This document shows positions 8,082 to 18,500 of a stretch of DNA of 64,000 nt, piece by piece (positions within the stretch are counted from its first letter, which is position 1; each line of letters begins with the position of its first letter). A program made the position numbers and the translations under genes. Below the pieces are notes generated by a model. It was not told the DNA's origin and made no database searches. It saw only the letters and a program-made list of their open reading frames with translations. Source of the stretch: JAWXBA01 sp048499805 (GTDB taxonomy: Bacteria; Gemmatimonadota; Gemmatimonadetes; Gemmatimonadales; GWC2-71-9); the NCBI GenBank assembly GCA_048499805.1, contig JASNZF010000004.1, positions 458,769-522,768 of the forward strand, given 5' to 3'.

Positions 8082-9986
8082 TCAGCGGCCTGGCGGTTCC
8101 TGGAGGCGGGGAAGCCCAAGGGCTTCTGTGACCAGGTTCCGGTATCGCGTCGCGACTGGCCGTCCCGCAGCGGTCGCTGCCAGGTTCTCGAGCTCGTCCG
8201 GATCGGTGCGCCAGGCGAACAGCTCCTCGTGCCCGTTGCCGTAGCGAATGTAGTGCCACGCGGAATCCACGCTCCCGCGAATCGGACCGAAGCGCGTCAG
8301 GTTGCGGGGCGCCGGGTTGACGGCGGCGGATGCCTCGGTAATCGCGATACCCCCGGTGAGGTCAGGGGTGCCCCGCCAATGGGCCGCGAGCGAGGCGCCC
8401 GGCAGGGTGCCCGCGGGTGCCCCACCGATTTCCACGAGGGTCGCGGCCAGGTCCCGCAGGGAGACGATCCCAGGCACCCGCATTCCTTCCGGAACGGTGC
8501 CCGGGGCGCGGACCAGGAGCGGTACGTGGAGGACCGGCAGGAAGAGCGAGCTGCCGTGACCCCGGAGGTCATGTTCGCCGAACAACTCGCCATGGTCGCT
8601 GGTGATGATCAGCACGGTGCGGTCCAGCTCCCCGCGGGCCCGCAGCTCGCTGACCAGGTGCCCGACGATGCTGTCCACGTAGGCGATGCTGCCATCGTAC
8701 CGGTCGAGCAGTTGTCTCCCGCCGCCGAAGCGGCCGGCGAATCCGTCGGGGGGGGCATACGGCGCGTGGGCATCGATCATGTTGAGCATGGCGAAGTACG
8801 GCCGCGCAGGCCCACCCCGGTCCCGCCACCGAAGGAAGTTCCCGCTGATCTCGGCCGCGGTGTGCTCGCGGCCGCGACGGACCACCACCCGGCGCAGGTC
8901 GGGCGTCACCAGCGTGCGGCCCAGCCGGCCCCAGTTCCGCTCCTCGATCGCCTCGAGCGCATCCAGGCCGGCCTGGGTCTGCGCATAGGCGCTGCTCCAC
9001 AGCGCCTGTTGCCAGGTGAAGGAATAGTCCTCGAAGCGCGAGAATCCCCGGTCGAGGCCCATCTGGTGCCCGGCAAAGCCTGCGTTCGCCATGAACGCCC
9101 CCGTGACATACCCACGGCCCGCCAGCACCTCGGCCACGGTGGGGACGGTGTCGGTCATGGGCCGCTGGTAGTCGGCCCCGGTCGGGCCGGCGTGGAGCCC
9201 CGTCATCATGCTGGCATGCGAGGGTCCCGTCCACGAGGCGGGGGAGAAGGCCCAGGAGAAGAGGGCGCCCTCGGCTGCCAGCCGCTCCAGGGTGGGGGTG
9301 GTGGGACGCGCGTAGCCGTAGGCACTCAGGTTGGCGGCGCGCACCGTGTCGAGGATCAGGAGCAGGATGTTCGGCGCCTCGCCGCCCGCCGAGGGCAGGG
9401 CGGCCAGCGCGCCCCGCTCGCTCAGGTGGCGCGATGCGCGGGTGAGGATCCCCAGCAGCACCAGCCCGATGGCGCCTCCCAGCGCCAGCGCCCGCACCCG
9501 GCGCATCCAAACCTCGGGTTCGCGACGCACCAGCGCCCCGAACTGGATGGCGACGCCGCCGGCCAGCACCAGTTTGGCAAGGGGGTGGATGGCCGGCAGC
9601 GCCAGGAGGATGCCGAGGACGGCCACGCCCGCAAAGGCCGTGGCCGGAACGACGACCCCGAACCGGAGGCGGGTCAGGGCGGCGAGCCCCCCGATCGGCA
9701 CGCCGAGGAGCAGGAACACCGCAAGGTTGCCGGCGAGGGCCAGCACCGCGAAGTCCCGGCTGGTCCACGTCAGGGTGCGAAGGAGGTGCCACTGCACGGT
9801 TACGATGCCGAGGGACACCAGCGTGACGAGCACCGCGCCGCTGATGGCCAGCCAGCAGAGGTCCGTCAGTGTGCCCGGGCGGACGGGACGGTCTGCTCGG
9901 GTCGGCTTGGTTGTCGGAATCGCTGCACCTAAGTTGCGAGGAGTTGGTCCGGGGTGGGCGGCCAGCTGCGCCGTGATTCCCATCAT
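8082..9986 (-). CDS. Membrane-anchored sulfatase/phosphatase-superfamily enzyme (paralogue 2)
   Basis: This 634-residue paralogue of the protein at 3010 has N-terminal membrane helices and then a catalytic domain with NILLLILDTVRAANLS and a late TSDHGELFGEHDL motif. Its nucleophile motif is SWTGPSHASM, again with Thr (T253) in place of Cys or Ser. The start is the first of two adjacent Met codons (9986); the open frame extends further upstream, but that part overlaps the divergent paralogue and has no membrane-protein character. It is divergently oriented to paralogue 3, with 139 bases between them that probably hold both promoters. Confidence 0.83.
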   Translation of the reverse strand: MMGITAQLAAHPGPTPRNLGAAIPTTKPTRADRPVRPGTLTDLCWLAISGAVLVTLVSLGIVTVQWHLLRTLTWTSRDFAVLALAGNLAVFLLLGVPIGGLAALTRLRFGVVVPATAFAGVAVLGILLALPAIHPLAKLVLAGGVAIQFGALVRREPEVWMRRVRALALGGAIGLVLLGILTRASRHLSERGALAALPSAGGEAPNILLLILDTVRAANLSAYGYARPTTPTLERLAAEGALFSWAFSPASWTGPSHASMMTGLHAGPTGADYQRPMTDTVPTVAEVLAGRGYVTGAFMANAGFAGHQMGLDRGFSRFEDYSFTWQQALWSSAYAQTQAGLDALEAIEERNWGRLGRTLVTPDLRRVVVRRGREHTAAEISGNFLRWRDRGGPARPYFAMLNMIDAHAPYAPPDGFAGRFGGGRQLLDRYDGSIAYVDSIVGHLVSELRARGELDRTVLIITSDHGELFGEHDLRGHGSSLFLPVLHVPLLVRAPGTVPEGMRVPGIVSLRDLAATLVEIGGAPAGTLPGASLAAHWRGTPDLTGGIAITEASAAVNPAPRNLTRFGPIRGSVDSAWHYIRYGNGHEELFAWRTDPDELENLAATAAGRPVATRYRNLVTEALGLPRLQEPPGR

Positions 9987-10125
9987 ACCCACTGGCTCCC
10001 GCGATCGGAAGCGCCCACACGGTCGTCCGCAGCGTGTCCGGATGCGGCCGTTTCCTGCTTGCTCCAGCAGGCGCCCGGTCGCGCTTGCGACCTCGCCACC
10101 TTCGCCCCGGGAGACCACCGGACCC

Positions 10126-11967
10126 GTGCCAGATCCCACACCAGTGGATTCACGCCCCGCACCACCCCGCCTCACCGCCGCCCGGCGACTTGGCCAGGCC
10201 CTCGTCGTGGTGCTCGCGGTTGCGACGGCCACCGTCTGGGCGCAGGCGATCATCGTGTTCGCACGCCGGGAGCTGCTCGGCCAGTTCTCGTGGAACTTCT
10301 GGCTGCGCGACCAGTTCCTCCTGTCCACGATCGGCTATCTGCTCCTGTTCGCGATCGCCGGGCTGGTGCCGGTGGCGGCGCACCTCCTCGCGCCGCGGCG
10401 CCTTCCCTGGGCGGCGCTCCTCGGAACCATGACGGCCCTGGGCGCCTTCAGTGTTCTCCTGCTCTTTGAGCAGGTTGCCCCACCGGCATGGCTGGTCGTC
10501 GCGATCGGGATCGGTGTCCAGGCCTACCGGATGGCGTCGGCCGCGCCGGACCGCGCGCGTCGGATGGTCCGGCGGGTCGCAGTCCTGGGCCACCTGGCTG
10601 GTGCAGCCGTGGTGGTCGGCACCGGTTCGTTCCGGACCCTCGAAGCGCGCGCCAGCCTGGCCGCGCTGCCGGATGCGGCACCCGGGGCCCCGAACGTGCT
10701 CCTGCTGCTGCTGGATACGGTGCGGGCCGGGAGCATGAGTCTCTATGGTGCGCCCTGGCCCACCACCCCGGCACTTGACCGGCGCGCCCGCGATGGCGTG
10801 GTCTTCGGTGCCGCCTACAGCACGGCGCCATGGACCCTGCCATCACACGCCTCGATCTTCACCGGCCACTTCCCGAGCCAGACCGTGGCCGATTGGCAGT
10901 CGCCCCTCGACAACTCGGCGCCGACGCTGGCGGAGGTGTTCCAGGCGCGGGGGTATGCCACCGGCGGCTTCGTGGCCAACATCAACATTGGCGGCTACCG
11001 GAGCGGCCTGGGGCGCGGCTTCATCCGCTATGAGGATGCCCAGCTCTCGGTCCTCGAGGCGCTCCTCTCCACCACCATCCTGCAGTCCCAGTCGGCCCGG
11101 CGGGCGTTCCGGACCTGGGCCCGAACCCGGTGGATTCGCGGAACCGTGTCGGCGATCCTGCCTCTCGAGCTCCGGCCGATGTCGACCAATCCCGCCCACG
11201 ATGATCTCTGGGCGGAGGAGATTGCCGACAACTTCCTCGCCTGGCTTCCGTCGGTCGAGGGCCGCCCGTTCTTCGCCTTCCTGAACCTGTTCGACGCCCA
11301 CGGCCCGATGCCGCCGCCACCGGCGTACCAGGCGATGTTCGACCCGGCCGAGAGCAGCCTGGGGCACTACGCCGGGGCGATTCGCTACATGGATGATGCG
11401 ATCGAGGCGCTGCTGCGCGCCCTCGAGGCGGCCGGCCAGCTCGACCAGACGATCGTCGTGGTCACCTCGGATCATGGCGAGCAGTTTGGCGAACACGACC
11501 TGCGACTGCACGGCAATTCCCTCTATCGTCCGGTCTTGCACGTGCCCCTCGTGCTGCTCAATGCGCCGGGTGTCCCCGCTGGCCACCGCGTGGCCCGGCC
11601 GGTCTCGCTCCGCGACCTCCCTGCCACCCTGCTGGACCTGGCGTCGATCGGCGCGGAATTGCCGGGCGTGTCCCTGGCCCCGCTGCTCCGCGGTGACACC
11701 ACCGGGTTCGAGGCGAGCCCGGTCCTCTCGGAACTCAGCCGGGGCCTCCCGGAGCGCTCCCCGCCGCACATGATGGTGGACCGGAAGTCCCTCGTGACCG
11801 ACACGAGCCACATCATCCGCACCTCCGCGGGGGCGCTTGAGGTGTTTGCCTATCCCGCCGACACCGCCGAAATGCAGGATCGCTCCTCGTTGGTGGAGGT
11901 GAGGGCCGCCGCCGAGGCGCAACTGGCGCAGGCGCTCCGGCGGGTGGGGATCGAGTGGCGGAAGTGA
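10126..11967 (+). CDS. Membrane-anchored sulfatase/phosphatase-superfamily enzyme (paralogue 3)
   Basis: This 613-residue member of the same family has helices at about residues 22-45, 60-80, 88-108 and 115-130, then VLLLLLDTVRAGSMS, the nucleophile motif APWTLPSHASIFTG (T237) and TSDHGEQFGEHDL. The GTG at 10126 is preferred because a GGGAG lies 12 bases upstream and the resulting length matches the other two paralogues. An ATG at 10042 is possible but adds an Arg/Pro-rich leader. The three paralogues share the layout helices-DTVRA-PSHAS-SDHGE, which indicates local duplication followed by divergence. Confidence 0.83.
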   Translation: MPDPTPVDSRPAPPRLTAARRLGQALVVVLAVATATVWAQAIIVFARRELLGQFSWNFWLRDQFLLSTIGYLLLFAIAGLVPVAAHLLAPRRLPWAALLGTMTALGAFSVLLLFEQVAPPAWLVVAIGIGVQAYRMASAAPDRARRMVRRVAVLGHLAGAAVVVGTGSFRTLEARASLAALPDAAPGAPNVLLLLLDTVRAGSMSLYGAPWPTTPALDRRARDGVVFGAAYSTAPWTLPSHASIFTGHFPSQTVADWQSPLDNSAPTLAEVFQARGYATGGFVANINIGGYRSGLGRGFIRYEDAQLSVLEALLSTTILQSQSARRAFRTWARTRWIRGTVSAILPLELRPMSTNPAHDDLWAEEIADNFLAWLPSVEGRPFFAFLNLFDAHGPMPPPPAYQAMFDPAESSLGHYAGAIRYMDDAIEALLRALEAAGQLDQTIVVVTSDHGEQFGEHDLRLHGNSLYRPVLHVPLVLLNAPGVPAGHRVARPVSLRDLPATLLDLASIGAELPGVSLAPLLRGDTTGFEASPVLSELSRGLPERSPPHMMVDRKSLVTDTSHIIRTSAGALEVFAYPADTAEMQDRSSLVEVRAAAEAQLAQALRRVGIEWRK

Positions 11968-11997
11968 CCCACGGGTCGCGGGCAGCACGGCGGGGCG

Positions 11998-12456
11998 ATG
12001 CAGATCTGGATTGACGCCGACGCCGCCCCGCGCGACGTGAAGGACCTCGTGTTTCGCGCCGCCAAGCGGCTCCAGGTGCCGGCGATCCTGGTGGCCAACC
12101 AGCGGTTGCAGCCCCCGCCGGGCAATCCGATGGTCTCGGCGGTCTGGGTGGACGGCGGGCCCGACGTCGCCGACCAGCACATCGCCGCCGAGGCGCAGGC
12201 GGGAGACTTGGTCGTGACTCAGGACATTCCGCTGGCCGCGCTGTTGGTACCCAAGGGGGTGGCGGTCCTCGATCCGCGCGGGGATGAGCACACGGCGGAG
12301 ACCATCCGGGAGCGGCTCTCGATCCGCGACTTCATGGAGCAGGCGCGGACGGCGGGGGTGGTGACCGGTGGCCCGCCCCCGTTCGATGCGCGCGCCAAGC
12401 AGGCGTTCGCCGCGGCGCTGGACCGGGTGCTGACCCGCCTGCTCCGGCCGCGCTGA
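11998..12456 (+). CDS. yaiI: UPF0178/YaiI family protein
   Basis: This 152-residue protein matches the YaiI (UPF0178) family along its full length. The N-terminus MQIWIDADAAPRDVKD, the central GPDVADQHIA and the later VVTQDIPLAA are the family's conserved acidic motifs, which resemble the metal site of PIN/NYN-type nucleases. The biochemical role is not established for the family. The gene stands 30 bases after the third sulfatase-like gene in the same direction and may be read through from it, although no functional link is evident. Confidence 0.9.
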   Translation: MQIWIDADAAPRDVKDLVFRAAKRLQVPAILVANQRLQPPPGNPMVSAVWVDGGPDVADQHIAAEAQAGDLVVTQDIPLAALLVPKGVAVLDPRGDEHTAETIRERLSIRDFMEQARTAGVVTGGPPPFDARAKQAFAAALDRVLTRLLRPR

Positions 12457-12645
12457 CCTCGGGGGGGAAGACCCGGGGGCAGCGGTGCGATCCTCCGGCG
12501 GGATCCCGACTTCAGGTCTGCCCTTCAGGAGCGCCCAGGGCACTCGGCGGGCCGGACTCGCGGACTTCCCGATTCCGCGATACAATCTCCAGGCGCTGTC
12601 CTGCCGCTGGATCCCGGGCCGATCCGCCCCCCTCCTGGAGGTACC

Positions 12646-13080
12646 ATGACCGACGCCGCCCCGGCCGTCCCCAAGCATCTCTGGATTGTTGGTGTCCTCT
12701 CCCTGCTCTGGAACGCCGTCGGGGCCTGGGACTATCTCATGACCCAGACCCAGAACGCCGCGTACATGGGGTCCTTCACCCAGCCCCAGCTGGACTTCTT
12801 CTATGGCCTGCCGACCTGGGTGGTGGCACTCTGGGCCACCGCGGTCTGGGGCGGTGTGGTGGGCTCGCTGCTGCTGCTGGCCCGGAAGCGGGTGGCGACC
12901 ACGGTCTTCCTCGTGTCGCTGGTGTGCGCGGTGCTGGTGGGCATCCAGAACTTCGCGCTGTCCAACGGGCTCGAGGTGATGGGCAGCGGGGGCGCCGCGT
13001 TCAGCGCCGTGATCGTGGTGGTCGCGTTCCTGCTGTGGCGCTATGCGGAGAAGGTCCAGCGGCTCGGCGTGCTGCGCTGA
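12646..13080 (+). CDS. Four-helix integral membrane protein
   Basis: This 144-residue protein has four clear membrane helices (about residues 10-28, 55-78, 85-105 and 112-130). Between helices 1 and 2 is a loop, MTQTQNAAYMGSFTQPQLDFFYGLP, described here only by its polar, aromatic character. Similar small proteins are often annotated as hypothetical in Proteobacteria and Gemmatimonadota. A GGAGG lies seven bases before the start. No function can be assigned, and it appears to be transcribed alone. Confidence 0.78.
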   Translation: MTDAAPAVPKHLWIVGVLSLLWNAVGAWDYLMTQTQNAAYMGSFTQPQLDFFYGLPTWVVALWATAVWGGVVGSLLLLARKRVATTVFLVSLVCAVLVGIQNFALSNGLEVMGSGGAAFSAVIVVVAFLLWRYAEKVQRLGVLR

Positions 13081-13174
13081 GCCCTGGGGGCCGGCACGGC
13101 GGTCCCGCCCCGCCCTGGGCGGGACCACCCGGCATCCGCTTGTATGATGCGGCGAGCGTGGAGTATGATTGATC

Positions 13175-14350
13175 ATGCTGGCATTCGCAGCACTCATCAT
13201 CCTCCAAGCCCCCGACACGTTGACGCTTGAGCGCGCCCTTGAGCGCGCCCGGTCCACCCGGCCACAGCTGCAGGCCGCCCAGGCCCTCACCGCCGGGGCT
13301 CGCGCCCAGCTGGGCATCGCCGGTACGGTGCCCAACCCCACACTCACCTTCAAGCACTCCGAGACCTCGCCGACTGAGGAGGCGTCGCTCAGCCAGCCGC
13401 TCGACTGGCTGCTGAGCCGCGGCGCGAGTCGCGCCGCAGCCCGCGCCGGCGTGCGCGGCGCCGAGGCCGACTCGGCCCTGGTCGCTGCCAGGGTGGGCCA
13501 CGAGGTCCGAGTCGCGTTCCATGCCGCGCTGGCGGCCCTTGAGTTGGAGCACCTGGCGGCTGCGCAGGCAGCAACGACCGACTCGCTGGCCCGCTTTGCC
13601 GCCGAACGCGTACGGGCCGGGGATATCTCCGTGCTGGAGCGGGAGCAGATGGAGGTCGAGGCTGGTCGGGTGCGTCAAATCCATAGCCGCGCCGAGGAGG
13701 CCAGGGTCGTGGCCATGGTCGCGCTGCGCCGGGCACTGGGTGGGAGTGAGGCGCTCGGGGTGCCAGTCGGACGGCTCGACCGCGACCTCGACACTCCCTG
13801 GGCCGCTGGCGCTGCAGGCCTTGACCCGCCAGTGCTCCGCCGGGCCCTGGCCGACTCCGCCGCCGGGGACGCGCTGGCCCATGCCGCGACCCTGCGGCGC
13901 GTGCCACTGCCGAGCCTCATGCTGGGGCGGGAGTGGGATGCCAACGGGCCGTTCGCCAATGGCTCGCGGGCGGTGATTGGCTTCTCCATTCCCGTGCCGC
14001 TCTGGAACATCGGAACCGGCCCCGCGTCGCTGGCGCGGGCTCGCGCCGATCAGGCAGCGGCCAACCTGGCGGAGACACGGCTGGACCTGGGCCGGCAGGT
14101 GGCCGAGGCCGAGGCGCGACTGGCCGCCGCCAGGCAGCGCGCGGTCTTCAGTCGGGATTCGCTCGTGCCCCGGGCCCGGCGGATACGCGACGGGGCCGTC
14201 CGCCTCTACCGCGCGGGCCAGACCGGCCTGCTGCCGCTGTTCGACGCGCTGCGTGCCGAGCGGGAGGTGGCGGCGGGGCATGTGGACGACTTGCTGTCGT
14301 GGCAGCGCGCGCTGGCAGACTGGCTGTTCCTGCTGGGGAGATCCGAATGA
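13175..14350 (+). CDS. TolC-family outer-membrane efflux protein (CzcC/CusC-like)
   Basis: The 391-residue protein opens with a short signal-like segment and then TLTLERALERARSTRPQL, the typical start of a TolC/OEP repeat. Long amphipathic Ala/Arg/Glu-rich helices follow, which in the family form the periplasmic alpha-barrel. A PVPLWNIGTG strand-turn precedes the second repeat. ATG 13175 is preferred over a TTG six bases upstream, with a GGAG at 13160-13163. The next gene overlaps by four bases. It is the outer-membrane duct of the tripartite exporter encoded through 18596. Confidence 0.87.
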   Translation: MLAFAALIILQAPDTLTLERALERARSTRPQLQAAQALTAGARAQLGIAGTVPNPTLTFKHSETSPTEEASLSQPLDWLLSRGASRAAARAGVRGAEADSALVAARVGHEVRVAFHAALAALELEHLAAAQAATTDSLARFAAERVRAGDISVLEREQMEVEAGRVRQIHSRAEEARVVAMVALRRALGGSEALGVPVGRLDRDLDTPWAAGAAGLDPPVLRRALADSAAGDALAHAATLRRVPLPSLMLGREWDANGPFANGSRAVIGFSIPVPLWNIGTGPASLARARADQAAANLAETRLDLGRQVAEAEARLAAARQRAVFSRDSLVPRARRIRDGAVRLYRAGQTGLLPLFDALRAEREVAAGHVDDLLSWQRALADWLFLLGRSE

Positions 14351-15510
14351 TCCGCTTCCGTGCAGTGTCCGCGCTCCTGGCGGCGACCCTCGCCGCGTGT
14401 GGCGACGCCCCCCCACCGGCCACGCCCGTGGCGGCCGCCAAGATCGCCAATCCGGTCACCGAGGCCAGCCTGACCAGCGTGACCCTGACCGCGGACGCGG
14501 AACAGCGCCTGGGCCTCGAGGTGGCCCCGATCGAAAGCCGGGAACTTCCGGACACCCGTCAGCTGAGTGGGGTGGTCGTGACCCCGCCGGGCGGGACCTT
14601 CGCACTCACCGCCCCCGTCGCCGGCACGATCCTGGAGCCCGAGGCCGGTGGGATACCCGCCCCCGGCACCACCGTCCGGCGCGACCAGCCGCTGCTGCGC
14701 CTGGTCCCACTTCCCGCTGGCACCGACCTGGCCCGAGGCGACGAGGACCTGGCGCTGGCCGAGGTGCAGGCACGGCAGGCCGAACTCGAGGCCACCCGCA
14801 TCGAGGCGTTGGCACGCGACAGCCTGGTGTCCCGCCGCGAACTCGAGCGGGCACAGGGCGAGCGCGAGGCGGCCCGCGCCATCCTCCAGGCGGCCCGGGC
14901 CCGGGCCGATCGGCTCCGCACCGGTGCCAGCGCCAGTCCCGGGCTCAGTGCCCTGACCATCGCCGCGCCCGATGGTGGGGTCGTCGTGGACCTGCACGTG
15001 TCGGGCGGCCAGGTGGTGGCGGCCGGCACGCCGCTGATGTCGGTGGCGCAGATGGACCAGCTCTGGGTCCAGGTGGCGGTCTATTCGGGCGACCTGCCCC
15101 GCCTCGCCGCCCAGGGTCGCGCCGTGGTGGCGGGCGACCCGCCTCGCGGTGCCCGCCGAGTGACGGCGCCCCCCACCGCCGACGCCCTCTCCGCCTCCGC
15201 CGACGTGTTCTACCAGCTGGATCGGTCCGCGGGACTGCGCCCGGGACAGCGGGTGGACATCACCGTACCGCTCACCGGCTCCGGCCAGCCGCGCCTGTCC
15301 GTTCCGCTGGGGGCCATCGTGTATGACCAGCACGGGGGCAGCTGGGTCTACGCGCGAACCGGGGAGCATCAGTATGCCCGCCGCCGGGTCTCGATCGAGG
15401 GATTCGCCGATGGCTGGGCCATCCTCGCCCAGGGGCCGGCCGTTGGTACTCCCGTCGTCATCACCGGCGCGGCGGAACTCCTCGGCACTGAATTCGGCGC
15501 CGGGAAGTAG
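14347..15510 (+). CDS. RND efflux periplasmic adaptor (membrane fusion lipoprotein)
   Basis: This 387-residue adaptor starts with a lipoprotein signal ending ATLAAC (Cys at about residue 19). A lipoyl/barrel half (TAPVAGTILEPEAG), a coiled-coil hairpin rich in Ala, Glu and Arg (about residues 130-195), the second lipoyl half (IAAPDGGVVVDLHVSGGQVV) and a beta-barrel domain follow in the order standard for CusB/CzcB-type proteins. It bridges the inner-membrane pump at 15516 and the TolC protein at 13175. Junctions of a four-base overlap and a five-base gap make one operon very likely. Confidence 0.9.
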   Translation: MIRFRAVSALLAATLAACGDAPPPATPVAAAKIANPVTEASLTSVTLTADAEQRLGLEVAPIESRELPDTRQLSGVVVTPPGGTFALTAPVAGTILEPEAGGIPAPGTTVRRDQPLLRLVPLPAGTDLARGDEDLALAEVQARQAELEATRIEALARDSLVSRRELERAQGEREAARAILQAARARADRLRTGASASPGLSALTIAAPDGGVVVDLHVSGGQVVAAGTPLMSVAQMDQLWVQVAVYSGDLPRLAAQGRAVVAGDPPRGARRVTAPPTADALSASADVFYQLDRSAGLRPGQRVDITVPLTGSGQPRLSVPLGAIVYDQHGGSWVYARTGEHQYARRRVSIEGFADGWAILAQGPAVGTPVVITGAAELLGTEFGAGK

Positions 15511-15515
15511 CCCCC

Positions 15516-18500
15516 ATGCGCGCCCTGATAGCCCTCGCGCTCCGCCTGCGCGTCGCGGTGGCCGCCCTCACCATCGTCTTTGCGGCGGTGGCGGCGGTGG
15601 TGGTGAGCCGGGCGCCATTCGACGTCTTCCCCGAGTTTGCGCCACCCCTGGTGGAGATCCAGACAGAGGCACCGGGGCTCTCCACCGAGGAGGTGGAGCG
15701 GCTCATCACCGTGCCGCTCGAGTATGGCCTCACCGGCACCGCGTTCGTCACCACCATCCGCTCCAAGAGCGTGCTGGGCCTGTCCAGCGTGGTGCTGCTG
15801 TTCGAGACCGGGACCGACATCCTCCAGGCCCGCCAGCTGGTGCAGGAGCGGCTGGCACGGATCGCCGCCACCCTGCCCCCGGTGGCGCATCCCCCGGTGC
15901 TCCTCTCGCCGCTCTCCTCCACCAGCCGCGTCCTCAAGATCGGGCTCACCTCACCCACCCTGTCCCAGACCGAGCTGACCACCCTGGCCCGGTGGACGAT
16001 CCGTCCCCGGCTGATCGCGGTGCCTGGGGTGGCCAACGTTGCCATCTGGGGACAGCGCGACAAACAGTACCAGGTGATGGTGGACCCCGACCGGCTCCGG
16101 GTGCACGAGGTCTCCCTCGGCGAGGTGGTCCGCGCCGCCGGCGATGCGGTGCAGCTGGGCGCTGGCGGGTTCGTGGACCTGCCCAACCAGCGGCTGCCGG
16201 TGTCACAGCCCCCGACGGTCACCGGGGTGGACCAGCTCGCCGTGGCCCCGGTGGCGATTCGCCACGGGATCCCGGTCCAGGTCGGCGCGGTGGCCGACGT
16301 GGTGATTGGCAACCCGCCGGCCATCGGCGATGCGGTCATCAATGACGGCCCCGGCTTGCTCCTGATCGTCGAGAAGCAGCCCTGGGGCAACACCCTCACC
16401 ATCACCCGCGGGGTCGAGGCGGCGCTCGAGGGGCTCGCCCCCGCGCTCGGTGACGTCGCCGTGGACGCCGCCATCTTCCGGCCGGCCACCTTCATCGAGC
16501 ACTCGATCCAGAACCTCAACAAGGCACTGTTGATCGGCTGCCTGCTGGTGGTGCTGGTGCTGGCGGTGTTCCTCCAGGACTGGCGGACCGCGCTGATCAG
16601 CCTGACCGCCATCCCCCTCTCGCTGCTGGCGGGAGCGCTGGTCATGCGCTACCGCGGCGGCACCCTCGACACGATGGTGCTGGCCGGCCTGGTGATTGCG
16701 CTCGGCGAGGTGGTGGACGACGCCATCATCGACGTCGAGAACATCCTCCGCCGGCTGCGGCTGAACCGGGCACTAGCCAATCCCCTGCCGGCCTTCAGGG
16801 TGGTGCTCGAGGCCTCGCTCGAGGTCCGCAGTGCGGTGGTCTACGCCAGCATGATCGTGGTGCTGGTGTTCCTGCCGGTCTTCTTCCTCGGAGGCCTGGC
16901 GGGGACCTTCTTCCGGCCGCTGGCCATGGCCTACGTGGCGGCCATCGTGGCCTCGCTGTTCGTGGCCCTGGTGGTCACCCCGGCGCTCTCCCTGCTGCTG
17001 CTGCGCCATGCCACCGGGCTGGAGCACCAGACCCCGCTGGCCCGCTGGCTCGGCGACCGGTACATGCGGGTGCTGCCTCGGCTGGTGGCCGCGCCGCGCC
17101 GGGTCCTGCTGGGGCTGGCGGGGGCGTTCCTGGCCGGGATCCTGGTGCTGCCGTTCCTGGGCGAGGAGTTCCTGCCGCACTTCCGCGAGTATGACTTCCT
17201 GATGCACTTCGTGGAGAAACCCGGCACCTCGCTCGAGGCGATGACCCGGCTCACGGTGCGCGCCAGCCGGGAACTGCGCGCCATTCCGGGCGTGCGCAAT
17301 TTCGGCGCGCACATCGGCCGCGCCGAGGTTGCCGACGAGGTGGTCGGACCGAACTTCACCGAGCTCTGGATCAGCATCGATCCGGAGGCGGACTACGACC
17401 AGACCCTGGGAGCGGTGCAGGCCGCGGTGGACGGGTACCCCGGCCTCTACCGCGACGTGCTCACCTACCTGCGGGAGCGGATCAAGGAGGTCCTCACCGG
17501 GGCCAGCGCCTCGCTGGTGGTGCGCCTCTACGGCCCCGACCTGGAGGTGCTGCGCAGCAAGGCCGCCGAGGTGGCGGCCGCGGTGAAGGACGTCCCGGGG
17601 CTGATCGACCTCAAGGTGCAGGCGCAGGTCCTGGTGCCGCAGGTGGAGGTGCGCGTGCGCGACATTGCCGCGGCGCGGCTGGGCCTCACGGCCGGCGAGG
17701 TGCGGCGGCAGGTGGCGACCCTGGTCAAGGGCACCACGGTGGGCCAGGTGTACGAGGGGGAGCGGGCGTTTGACGTGGTGGTCTGGGGCGCCCCGGAGAT
17801 CCGTGGCGACCCGGCCGCCATCCAGCGTCTGGCAATCCAGCTGCCCTCCGGCGGGACGGTCCCCCTCGACCAGGTCGCCGAGGTGCGGGTCACCCCCGCC
17901 CTCAACGAGATCACCCGCGAGCACGCCTCGCGCAAGCTGGACATCACCGCCAACGTGTCGGGCCGCGACCTGGGCAGCGTGGCACGCGACATGGAGGCCG
18001 CCGTCGGCGCGGTCAGCTTCCCGGTGGGGTATCACCCGGAGTTCCTGGGGGAGTACGCCGCGCAGCGGGCCGCGAGCCGGCAGATCCTGGCCCTGGCGGG
18101 GCTGGCCCTGCTCGGCATCCTGATCATCCTCTACAGCGATTTCGACAGCGTGCGCACCACCGCCCTGCTGATGCTGACACTTCCGTTCGCGCTCATCGGC
18201 GGAGTCATGGCGGTGCTGGCCGGCGGCGGGATCATGTCCCTCGGCGCGCTGGTGGGGCTGGTCACGGTGCTCGGCATCGCCGCCCGGAACGGGATCATGC
18301 TGGTGAGCCACTACCGGCACCTGGAGGAGCAGGAGGGCGTGCCGTTCGGGGTGGAGCTCGTGCTGCGCGGGGCCCGGGAACGGCTCACCCCGATCCTGAT
18401 GACCGCGCTCGTCACGGCGCTCGCACTGCTTCCGCTCGCCCTGTTTGGCGAGAAGCCGGGCCAGGAGATCGAGCACCCGATGGCCCAGGTCATCCTGGGT

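Noticed and set aside
9987..10328. Longer N-terminus of sulfatase-like paralogue 2
   Set aside because: It overlaps the divergent paralogue and consists of Arg/Ser-rich sequence without the expected helix; the double Met at 9986 fits better.
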